Assembly (NCBI GenBank): GCA_028583415.1
Contig: CM053266.1
Location: 39,923,758 to 39,987,757 of the forward strand
Reading direction: 5' to 3'
DNA length: 64,000 nt
DNA from: Protea cynaroides
Lineage: Eukaryota > Streptophyta > Magnoliopsida > Proteales > Proteaceae
The position numbers and the translations under genes are program-made. Positions 45,888 to 57,500 of the stretch are shown piece by piece (position 1 is the stretch's first letter; the number at the start of each line of letters is the position of its first letter). The notes beneath the pieces are model-generated. The model was given only the letters and a program-made list of their open reading frames with translations, was not told the DNA's origin and did not search any database.

Positions 45888-47990
45888 TCATAACAAATGT
45901 ATATTGTGGGCCACCATCTCTCTCTCTCTCTTTCTCTCCATATGGATTCAGGTTTGGAGTGTTAGACAAACATAAAACATCATAAATGCCGTCTATTCCC
46001 ATTGATTATGGTATAATTCTTCAATTTATGGGACTATATTGTTTTTTTTATCGTTCTCAAAATGTTTGACCTTTTTTTTTTACTATACCATTCTTATTTT
46101 GCTATATTTAAAACCCGATCCGTCCCGTTTTATCTTTTTTGTAGTTCTTTGTTTTAACTATCATCTATACAAGAATGGCATTCCCCTGCGCCAAATTCTC
46201 TGGCCTTTTTTGTCTTCGTTTGTTTCCCATCTCTCAAAGGAAAGTTGGAAAGGAAGGGTAATACAGAGTATACTAAGAGAATAGAGGGAAGTTAGAGTTA
46301 GAAATTGCAGAATAAGAGGCAGGCGAAGGAAGAGGAGACAGGAGAGACAGATAGGAAGGAGGGGAGGAGACGACGGATGCAGTGATGGGAAGGTGAGAAG
46401 AAGAAGATGAGGGGTAAAAAAGTCAAAACATATCGTATTTGAGTAATATTGTTATATGGGAAACATGAGATGGGTAGATTTGTAAATTTGAAACCCCACG
46501 TGGGTAATCATGTAGTTGTGTTGATTTGGCAAGATCTACGGTCACCAGCACTTGCAGTAGGGAGTGGGTCTCTCTATGATTTTATTCCATCATTTCCTGT
46601 GAGCTAAGCAAATTCCCGCTATCCCCATGAATATTTTAAAAGGTTGGGATCCTCTCAAAAGTAAGACGTCGAAATAAGCAAAAACTACCTTCTCCCCAAT
46701 TTCTGTTACAGCTTCCTTCTCGGATCCTCTCAAAAGTCGAAACCCTGCAACTCGCACTCTATGAATTTTAGAATTTCACTCTCTTCACTGTAACTGCTGT
46801 TGTATCTTGTAAGATTTACTTATCATTTTCAAGAACGCGATACAAATCCAGGTACATCCACAATTAGTCAAGCTCCTACCCAGCCATCGCAGGAGCAAGC
46901 GTCTCAACCCGAGCGTTCAAGTTTCAATCAGCTTGGATCAACAAAGGCCACCTTCAAAACATTAGCAGAATCACGATCCTTCGTCCTGTTGCCTTGATTC
47001 TCTCCAATTCTTTTTTCTCTGCTTTTCTTTCTCTCTAGTGGAGACCTATTATTCCTTTTGTTTTTGGTTTAAGTCTTCCTTGCAGAGAAGATCTGATATA
47101 TTGGAGTTGAAGCCGTAGGTGATGGATGCAACCTGAAACTTCATTTGCCGTGTTAATTCTACTGTCTGTTTAGGTAATTCTCGTTTTAGCGATCTTAATT
47201 ATTTAGATAGAAACTTCTAGTATGGAATTTCAAAGGGACAAATAATCAAAAAGAAAAAGAAAAAAAAGTTCCTTTCTTCTTTTATTTGTTTGACTGTGTG
47301 TTTTCGTGGTTCGTTTTCTAGTGATTATGTGTGAATCTGGTGGTTGTGTTTTCTGGACCATTCTACTTATTTGCGTGACTCATTTAGATGTTTTTGTTTC
47401 TTTTCTGTTGCAAATAAGTCTAAAACCAGAGGAAGTGAACCTTGTAAGTCGTAAAATCTTGATTGAGAAGGTGACAATCCCTAATCCTTTAACTAGCCTA
47501 GAGCATCTACTTATTAGGACCGGACTTATCGCAGCAACAAAGCTGGTCCTATGCTAATTTTGTAAGAAAAGGATATAATATCAATTAGAAGATGCTCATA
47601 ACAAATTTTCTAGGGTTCTTTAACTAATCCCAAGCAAGGGAATTTTTTTTTCTTTTGGTGAATTAGGTGGAACATTTAGAAGTAATTATCTATTGGATTC
47701 TCCTTATCTAGGATGTAGAACTTCCTATGAGGTGATCCATACTAAATTGTTTAATTAGTTCACCTTGGTGTTTGGCCACAGCGCATGTCAGAGCTTGTGG
47801 TTGAGCTTTTGGATGGGTAAGCGTTGTCCCTATTCTTAGAGAAATTTAGTTCTGCCTAACAATTTTGACAAATATCGCCACTTCTGTTTTGACAACTTTT
47901 ATTTACAGAAGTAGCTCATAAATTATATGTTAAAACACCATTCTAGAATCTGATTTTCAATTTGGGGTTCTGAAGCAAGGTTATCTCTTT
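45888..47990. other. intergenic; no gene supported
   Basis: AT-rich, with a purine-rich tract at 46240-46420. Frames at 46800-46997 and 47306-47557 are open but have no family resemblance. A good-looking leader near 46700-46850 could belong to a non-coding transcript, but nothing confirms it. Confidence 0.4.
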
Positions 47991-48291
47991 GGCTCTGTCT
48001 GGTTGCAAGTCAAGATTAAGGAGGGGAAGGGAAGTGAAATCTGTTATTCCCAAAAAAGTTATATGAAAATCTTATAATCGTGATTGTATAACCTAGCTCT
48101 TACCATATTTAGTAATTGTACTTTTAAATGTATTATTTTTATTTTACTTTTTAAATCAAAGGGATTTGATTGTAAACTAAAATTTAATAATCATATCTAA
48201 AATGTTTTGGAGTTAGTTACATATTCATATGAAACATTTTGGTATCTATTTGATTTCACTTTCCTTTATTTTCCTTGTAATCAAACAAGCC
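47991..48291. mobile_element. Tourist-like MITE (301 bp)
   Basis: The end GGCTCTGTCTGGTTGCAAGT and the inverted right end GGCTTGTTTGATTACAAGGA are terminal inverted repeats, flanked by TTT on both sides. The interior is AT-rich without an ORF. Confidence 0.65.
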
Positions 48292-50937
48292 TTTAAGAAA
48301 GTTTGTGCTTATCTGTTTTGTTATGTTAGTTCGTAATTCGCCTCATTCAACTCCTGAAGAAGCTCTGTTTTTGACATGGAACTCATCATCCCCAGTATGT
48401 TGTCTGTCAGCGGTATTTGTCAGCTTCTAATTTTTTTTTTCATTAATTCGTCCTACACCACAGTATCCACTTCTAAGTTGTAACATACATAAAAAACTTA
48501 ATAATCTTGATATTTTATTTGTTATCACTTGGCATTTTGTTTGATGGTGGGTTGTCTATTTAATGAAAATGGCTGGTTGTTTATCTGTCGTTTGTTTTCT
48601 GAGCATGCTTCTTCTTTGCCACAAACATAATTTATCTAGGTCTTCCTAATGGCTCAAGGGTTTATCTTGGACTATAAATTGCCAAGGTATTAAACTTCAT
48701 GATTTAGAGTGCATAATATTGCATTTTGAATATCCTAAATCCTTTAAAAATGAAAGGAATTTCTTACATACATGCACCATATATACTTTTAACTGACAGT
48801 GATATTGTTAAAAGAGCAAATCAAGAAAATGAAAGTTTAAAATTGTAGATCAATGTACTTGAGGGAACTCTGAAATGCTGCTCCCAGTTATTTTGAGGGA
48901 AGACATCTTGACCAATTCAATATCATGAACAAAGGAAGTTGCTATGCAAATTTAGATAATATAAAACTGAAGTCCAAATACAATTATGCAACAAAATCCA
49001 TTTTAGTTGTTGCTCGATGAAATTTATCTTCATGTTCCTTGAAAGAAAAGTTTGAAATCTCTCACTAGATTCTAGATGCTTGGAGAGATTCCATGTACAT
49101 GGGTGCCTTTCTTAGAGGCTAGTTTTCTATGTTGCCCCTATGATGGTTGGCTCTTTGCTTCTCCTTTGGCAGCAGCGCTGTGCTCCCCCCTCTTTCTATC
49201 TTAGTGAAACTGTTGTTCCAAATTTTAGAGAAAAGAAGTGGCAATATTTAATTTTAAGGAGAGGTTCTCTGGTCCGGATGCTAGAGAAATCTTAAGATGT
49301 AGGGACTGGAGAGGGAGCAATTATGATAATTCGTATAAGAGGGTGGGGATTTGTGTACTTTTCAGAGTGAATGGCTCCAAACCATGGAGTCCCTTACTCG
49401 ATTGACGGACAAAAATTTTGGCCTTTAATTTTTGACATTCGATGTGTTAGCATTTTATGGTTTTACCACAGATGCAATTGTGTGTTAATGGCACTGTTGC
49501 AACAAACAGGTAATAGATAAGGTTTAAAACTACGTTTCCGTTATATGCTTTGCACATTTGAAACTTTCTAGGAAAGAATATCACATAGAGAATACCTTCG
49601 CAACCTGATTTTTTTTCCCCTGGTTGTTTTGTTTGCTCTTTTCCTGGTGAGTAATTATGCAAGATTCCCGAGTAAGGTGAAAGAATTACTTAATTTACAT
49701 TGAATGAAGCATAAAAGACCAAATTTTCAGTGACTGAAAGCATCAATAAACAAATAAGTTGAGTCTATTGATCCAGACAGTGAAAGAGCGTCCAGGGAAC
49801 TACATGACTACTTATGCAATATTCTCTTTGGGTTATTGATGAGCCTCTGCAGATTTTACTCCAATATGAGCATACTTTCAGTTTACTCTTTATGTGTCTA
49901 TGTTTTAATAGAATTCTCTGTGAGAAGTCTCATGGGATAATGGGATAAAAAGAAGGAGAATTATTATTGTTACAAGGGTTTAGGCCATTTATTCTGTTAC
50001 AGGGACAGATGATGTGTCATATCGATCTAAACTGATAGGACATGTTCTCAACTAATTGCTTGTCAAATTTCAGTCATTCCATTGTTGCATGGATAGTTAC
50101 CTTTTTCTCTTTTTTTTGGTAGAAATGGATAATTACTTTAAAACAAATAAAAACGTCTATGATTGTTACATGTCTTCCCGTCAACAATTAAATTTGCATT
50201 TCTATTTTATTTTTAATTCCGTCCCTTTATTTAATGAGGATCTCAACCATAAATTCATGGTTCAAAGTTAAAAGAGAAACTAGGTTTTAGTAATTGATAT
50301 GGGATCGATCATATAGGCCGATTTCTAGGCAATACCATTTTTTTTTAATCTTTGATGACACATGTCATTCATCTACTGGCAGTGTCATTATCAGCTAGGG
50401 ATGATATAGTGACCACTGACCAGTATTATTACTAAAACCTTGATTGGAATCAATGGCAGGAAACGGTTGGCGAATACAATTAAAAAGGAGGCTCATATTT
50501 TGTAAAGTATCCGATTCGAAGATCATGTGTTTATCAGTTTATCCAATGGTCAGATTAGCCTGATCAATCTTCCATGCTCAAGGCAAGTTATCTATCCTGC
50601 AAATCCTATCAAGACGCAAGCAGGTAATAGCAAAACCAAGGAGGTCCGCGGATTACACTATTGGAATATCGGGCGTATTTACATTTAAAACTTAATAGAT
50701 GTGGTAAGCAACCTTCACAGTTTCCATATTGCGGGACGTTAAAGGGTCGGTTCCACACTTCCACCCCAGGTAAAGTAAAACTGATTCCTTCACCAAAAAA
50801 GGAAAAAGTAAAACAGATTCAATCCTTATTATGGAAGTTTTTAATTCTAATTTATCTGTTAAAAGGTCATTTTAGGTTTTCTGTCGTGCGATGGAGCTTA
50901 CTAAATGCCTTAGTTTACAGCTTACATACATAAGAAC
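48292..50937. other. intergenic; no gene recognised
   Basis: AT-rich spacer with only short frames. No element with clear ends was found. Confidence 0.45.
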
Positions 50938-51095
50938 GAGTCCAAATCATCTCCGATTATTGGAAACTTCAATCGTCAATTCAGCGATTGAAGTTAATTG
51001 GGTGTGCCTATCAATACATCGATAGGTGCGTCTGATTAACTATAACCGTTAGATGAGGGATTGGAACCTCCAATAATTGGAGACGATTTCAACCC
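50938..51095. mobile_element. palindromic Mutator-like MITE, copy 7 (158 bp)
   Basis: GAGTCCAAATCATCTCC and (inverted) GGGTTGAAATCGTCTCC are the ends, continuing into CAATTATTGG-type pairing. The flanks CATAAGAAC (50929-50937) and CATAAGTAC (51096-51104) agree at 8 of 9 positions. It has a different interior from copies 1-3 and lies about 480 bases upstream of the hydrolase ATG. Confidence 0.85.
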
Positions 51096-51104
51096 CATAA
51101 GTAC

Positions 51105-51573
51105 ACACCCCGTGCTCTCTCCATCAACATTGCAGGACAGGACGAGGAATCATACTAATCACCTTCCGGTTGGCCGCCGCAACGGTCTGCTCTGGTTTGT
51201 TTGATTGATCGAACTGTCAATGGCGTGCCGTTTGTCAACCATCCTAACATCATAATCAATCACAATCAAGATGCCTGATCCACGGTCCACCTCACTTAAC
51301 GGGCAGGATTGACGGGATTGGAATATATGATGGTGGACCTCACAGCACAAAGTAGGGAATGTCACATGTGATCACAAAATCCCACGATTGTAAGCAAAGG
51401 CTCGAGAGGCTCTAAAACGGGTCAACAACTTGGAGGACCAAAGTCTTGCTGTTTTTCATCACTCGTTCCCTTTCTTTCTGTTTTCAACAACAAACAATAA
51501 CATCTCTGCATCTGCCCAGGCTCAGCAGTTGGAGAGAGAGTCCTACCGTGCCTTTTCTACCCTCTTCAAGACA
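51105..51573 (+). promoter_or_regulatory. promoter side and 5'UTR of the alpha/beta hydrolase
   Basis: No gene. The last 150 bases form a pyrimidine-rich leader. An ATG at 51430 opens the same frame as the hydrolase, but the extra 48 residues are low in conservation signals. The ATG at 51574, just before MATSCSVESCKV, fits the family better. No clear TATA box. Confidence 0.45.
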
Positions 51574-54500
51574 ATGGCGACGAGTTGTTCTGTGGAATCC
51601 TGTAAAGTTGAAACCAGCGACGGCGTGAAGCTTCACACGCGAATCTTTAAACCCATACGGGAGCCCGAGGATCATTTGGTAATTGTCCTCGTTCATCCCT
51701 ACTCGGTCTTGGGTGGTTGTCAAGCGTTGTTGAGAGGAATCGCAGCTGCGTTAGCAGATAGAGGTTACAAGGCTGTGACCTTCGACATGCGAGGGGCCGG
51801 TAAATCCACTGGGAGAGCTTCTCTTACGGGTTCTTCCGAAATCCGTGATGTTATCGCTGTTTGCAATTGGGTTTCTGAAAACATGTCCACTGATAGGATT
51901 TTGTTGGTGGGTTCGTCTGCAGGTATAATTTTCTAACCTCCCTTTTTTTTTTTGGTGGGTTTTTTGGGTGGGCGTGTTCCTGGAATTTTTCTGATTAGAT
52001 TGCTTGTTTTTTGATGTATATTGGATGCTTTAATATATGAATTGGGTTTTCTTTATTAAGTAGACATGAGATTATGGAGTGCTTTCCATGTCAGGGTAAT
52101 GTTTTGAGTTAGTCTTTCTTTTTCTCTATTATCTATTGGTTGGGGTTTAGGAGTTGTGTCCAATTCAAAGGATAAATTCCTTTCTTGAAACATATTGGAC
52201 GTTTAACCTACTGTTATGATGAACTAATTTGGTGAAATGAATCTCATCTATTTTCTGCTTCATTGAGATGGTCTTAGACCTATTATTGCTTTTGCCCAAG
52301 TCCTGTAGAGATGATCCATATCCGATCTATTTGTTCTCTCAGGACATTTTTATCCTTATTATTTTTAAGGCATAATGATAAAGCTTGAAGTGACGGAAGC
52401 TCTTAGAGATTCTGGAATGAGGTCTAATGTCTTGTGAGGGGTCTTTATGAATTCCTAGTAGACTAGGACTTCCTCAATTATTTGGAAATGGACAAAGAGA
52501 ATCGCAATCAGGTTAATATTTTAGCAAGCTTTGAATTTCTTCAAAGTCTGAATCGCCCAAGTAAACTGGAGGCAAGAGATTGATGGATCATATCACCACG
52601 CATATTATCTTGGTGGGTTACCATGACACATTAGGTCTCCTCTGGTCACCTTTCTGCAAATTTTTCTGGAGCTTCACTAAGGGGTTGACAGAATATTTAA
52701 GAAAAAAAGGAGATTCCTGATTTCTCTAGCTTGGAAACAGAGCAAGAGGGCCTATAAGTGCTAGGTTCTGGTTTCTCAAGACAGACCTTAACAAATTGTA
52801 AATTACATAGGAAAAGAACAGTGGAACCCATGTGGAATTCAAAGTAGAGGAGGTGGGTGACAAGCAACATAAAGCTCGTTATACAGGACATGTGATGGAA
52901 GAAGTCTTGTGATAGTCATTGCTTCTCAGTGTGTGTTTCTAATTCCTATTGAGAAGAAATATGTCAGCTGATCAATTGGCTGTAAAAGGAGATACTTTCC
53001 TTGACAAATAGTAAATTACATAGGAAAAGAACAGTGGAACCCATGTGGAGTTCAAAGTAGAGGAGGTGGCAAGCAACAACATATAGCTCATTAGAAGTCT
53101 TGCGATAGTTATAGCGTCTCTGTGTATTTCTAATTCCTCTCGAGAAGAAAATATGTCAGCTGATCAATTGGCTGTAAAAGGAGATACTTTGCTTTACTGT
53201 ATCTCTTGCTTCTTTGACTTTCCTTTAGGTTTAATTTGACTATCTGAGTAGTTGACAACATTTTGTAGGGCAGACTCTATGGACTTCAGTCCATCCAGTA
53301 GAGAAATTAATTCATGAAAATTCCGGCAGGTACATAACATTTACAACTACCTGTGGGATTATTAAAAAAAATCGAAATCCCAGATCATTATTGTAATGAA
53401 AGATATCTGTACATAGAATAAAATAAACCATTCCTGATGCAGATTTTAAGCTATTTATTACTTAATGATACTTATACTAGTTGTTTTGCCATGATTAACG
53501 TCTAACAACCTCAGCTGTGGACCCTGATTGTGCTCAAGCACCACACTCAGAAGAATAGTGAAAGAATCATCACAGTACTTACATGTTTGGCTAATTTATC
53601 CGGTTGGTGTTAAAGGTCACTTGATACATGACCTGTCTCGAAAGAAATATTTTAATTCTTTTGAAAGGTAGGAGGATTTATCAGGATTTTTGAAAGAGAA
53701 CACATTGGTTGGAGAAATAAGGTTGTTAGACAGAACTTTATATGCAACCTTTTTTTCTTTCAATGTTAGTTAAAAGGATTTATTAAGAAATTGGATAGAA
53801 ACATATAGGGGGCAGGTGAAGTGCCTAGACAAAACATGATTAGCATCATACTATATAGGCAACCTTTTTCTTTCGATGATAGTTAAATGATTTTGTTTGA
53901 AAGAGTGGAGGAGAATCGAATACTCTCCACACACACAGCCTTTATTTATAATGAAAAATAAAAGAGAAATTACAGCAATACCCCTTATACTAATAAGAGG
54001 GAAATAACAAATAACAAACTAACTAAAATACCCACGCTAACACTATAACTAGCACTAGCGCTATTACAATTTACGACATTCCCCCTCAAGTTGGTGCATA
54101 GATATCATGCATTCCCAACTTGGACAATATCACTTGAAATGGTTTCACTGGTAAGCCTTTAATGAAAATGTCAGCCAGCTGATCCTCTGATTTGATGTAT
54201 GGAATCTGGATCTGACCACTCTCTAATTTCTCTTTAATAAAATGACGATCAATTTCAACATGCTTAGTTCTGTCATGTTGTACTGGATCATGAGCTATGC
54301 TTATTGCTGCTTTATTATCTCACGAGAGAATCATGGGTTGAGGACACTATATTTTCAAGTCACTGAGTAGACCCTTCAACCGTGGTGAAGAACAAAACCC
54401 ACGAATAATCTGAAAGTGTAAAATACCTCTAAAGAGATGCCGCAAGGTAGAGATAATAAGATATGGTGCCGTGTGTCAAGCTTCTAAGAGTGAGGTACAC

Positions 54501-57500
54501 ATCTGCAGCAAGTGTTGATCTTCAATCAATCATGGAAACATCGAGGTTGGCTTTTCGTGTGATCTCTGTGAAGCACATCCCTATGACAAGGGATACACGG
54601 CTACAATGATGAGAAAGAACTGATGAGATATTTAGGTCATAGAGAAAACTGTGACAATAAGGTTCACAATAGGTTTAGAGGTAATGGAAATAGTATGGAA
54701 GAAAACAAAGCTGGCGGTAAGATATATGGAGGATAGGGTGGCTGGCGGTAATAGTATTGATGTTTACAGGGATTATGGCAGGGTTGGGATGGTGCTATAA
54801 GGTATTACGGCAGAGCTGGGGTAGGTTTTAGATGATTACGACAGGACTGGTGATGGTTATAAGGGTTTACGGCAGGACTGGTGATGGGTATAAGTGATTA
54901 CAGTAGGGCTGTGGATGATAGGTGGTTACAGTGGGACTGCGGTAGGCAAGGGAAGATGGCGGTACTGCTGGGAAGGGTTACAGGCAGTTTCGACAGGGAG
55001 AAGGGAGAAGAAAGGTGGGTTGGGGAGAGATGAAGAGAACCTAAGGAGGTTCTGATACCATGTTGGAAAGAGTGGAGGAGAATCGAATACTCTCCACACA
55101 CACACAGCCTTTATTTATAATGAAAAATAAAAGAGAAATTACAGCAATACCCCTTATACTAATAAGAGGGAAATAAGAAATAACAAACTAACCAAAATAC
55201 CCATGCTAGCACTATAAATAGCACTAGCGCTATTACAATTTACGACAGATTTATTAAGATATTTGAAGGACAACACATTAAAAAAAACTGATCATAGATT
55301 TGAGTAATCAGTTCCAAGAATACACCAAGAAAGACATCATTGATTCCATTTTTTCGCAATGGCTGTTGAAGACAGAAGTATCTCACCCTTGAATTGTTAC
55401 AGCATTGAATGATATTTGTTTAAGCCAAATCCCGTATCCGAGGTCCGTGGTGCTGACGGGGCCTGCAAGAGAAAGACAAGAGAGGGGCGGGCCCTATGGC
55501 CCCGGGTCCACTGCGATGCCGAAGTTAGGAATCTGTGAACGGTCAATGGGCTCGGGATCCGAGCCCACCTTTTATGTGGTGGGGCAAGAGAGAAATCCCG
55601 AGTCCGAAGTGTCAGAGCGAGAATCCCAAGAATGAGTAATTAATGTTTTGCGTACCTGAAATCTTGGGATTCGTTGAGTATTTATAGTGAATAGTGCCTC
55701 TTTATAAATGTCATTTTTACCCTTGTTTGGTGTATGATGACCGAAATATCCTTGTAAAGCTGTAGAAATGATGCTTTTGCCCTTATCCATTGATTGGATT
55801 TATGGGAATATCCTCCTAGGCTCTTTTGGACATGTTGATGTGGATGTTTGGATCTCAGCTGTCGCCATGTCATTGATGACGTGGGAAAAAAAAGAATGTT
55901 CTCCAAACAATATTAACAATCTTTTTCAGCCAATTTACTTTAACCATATGTTAATAAATAAAAATTCCAGTCTTTTTCAAGTTAACTAACAAAGTGTGAA
56001 TAAGAGTAGGTTCCATAAAGTCCTTCCCCTTCTGCTAAGAACCCAATATTTATAAATACTTTATTAAGCTTAACAAAGTTATAGGCAGTCACCCAGTTTG
56101 TCTGATACTTCGACAATAATGCTGCAGAATCATTGAGCTTTTGTGGGTGACAACATAGTATGTGGTTGTTGATTGATCTTGTGGATCAGGCGATGTCCAT
56201 ATTCATCACTGAAGGGAAAAAGAATAGGAGTTAGGTTAAAACAATTTTGACAGAAATCTGTTTCATAAAGGAATTGTTGATTGGTGAAGCATCTTATAAA
56301 TTTTGTCATGAGTCATGAGTCCAAGTTATGTTTCCAGCAGCAATATACAGTTCTAAGACTGAAAGTTTGGATAATTTGTTAGTTATCCTCAGTTGGTAAC
56401 TGACCTCATTTAGCTTTCAGGGAGCTCTTTTTTCTCCTTCCATGAAATCCCCTGGTCATTTTTTTTCCCAAAGTGACAGGATTTGTTGTTGGTCCAGCTT
56501 TACTTTTTTATCTTTCATAGTTTTTTTGCTAATGCTTTTTTTGATCTTTATATTGTTTTCTTTTATACTTACTGTTTCTTCACTATGCACTTCGGTGCAG
56601 TACCATGTTGAGTTGTCTAAGGTGGATCTTAAGAAAGATGACAAGTTTTATTTTGTGGTGGAAATTTAGTTTATGCAAGTAGAAAGGATTTGATCTATTT
56701 TTTGTTGTTTAGATCATACTTTGTATGTGTAGCTAGGAACAGAAAAGAGGGGAGGGAGGGAGAGACCATGCTTTCTTATTTTCTGCCTATATAGATTATC
56801 TAGCCTGCCTAATACCTAACATGTACTTTTCTCATATAAAACTATCAATTGCTCTAATGATTATGGTTCATGGTCTAGATTGGTCTGGACTTTTGGATAA
56901 TGTCACATGCTATCATCCGAAACCTGAATCACAATATATTCTAAAACATATACACTGAATAAGATCTGAGATTCTGAATGCAATAAAACCTTGTTGAGTA
57001 CTGGGAATTACATATGATGGAAATTTAAAACGAAAGAATATCAGAGACGACAAAGAATAATGTATTGCAGTTCTATGCAAATTCACCTAATGAAATGCTG
57101 GACTGAGACATCTCCACCTATTGCAAATGAAAATCAAAATTCTAGATCAACAAAATGTGATGGAGCTCTAGATGTTCTACCCAGTTGCTTAATGGGAATA
57201 CATCTTTACTGATTTAATGGCATGAACAAGAAAAGTACTGTAGAAATTCAGATGATGTGGGGCTAAATTCAAAACACAATTATTGGCATATGGCTTCTCT
57301 GCCGAGGTTCTTTAACATTTGGAATGTTATTATGAGCAAATGTAAATGTATGGTAAGTTGGAGGTTAAAAGAGGAAACACTCCTATCATTCGGAGGGGAA
57401 AAAAAACTGATTAATGGGGCCTTAGAATAGACAAGACAATATTAGGCCGGCAAACTCAATAGCTTATGAGCTGGCTAGGGGGTGTGTTGAGAAACATTAT

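Larger units (their letters stand above)
53894..55247 (-). mobile_element. compact non-autonomous Copia retrotransposon (1354 bp)
   Basis: Structurally complete minus-oriented element. LTRs are 53894-54078 (185 bp) and 55061-55247 (187 bp), each TG..CA in element orientation. The primer site TGGTATCAGA abuts the 5' LTR (55060-55051). The polypurine tract ACTTGAGGGGGAA (54091-54079) abuts the 3' LTR. A perfect 5-bp duplication GATTT lies at 53889-53893 and 55248-55252. The 0.98-kb interior keeps only the polyprotein's RNase H end and a leader. In size it resembles TRIM-type elements, but it was clearly derived by deletion from a full Copia element. Confidence 0.93.

Noticed and set aside
51430..51573. 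Upstream in-frame ATG for the alpha/beta hydrolase
   Set aside because: The extra residues are not hydrolase-like, and the ATG at 51574 matches the usual start of the plant family.
55405..55635. 76-aa GC-rich ORF in the hydrolase intron
   Set aside because: Coincides with an LTR-like GC-rich block; composition, not conservation, explains the open frame.
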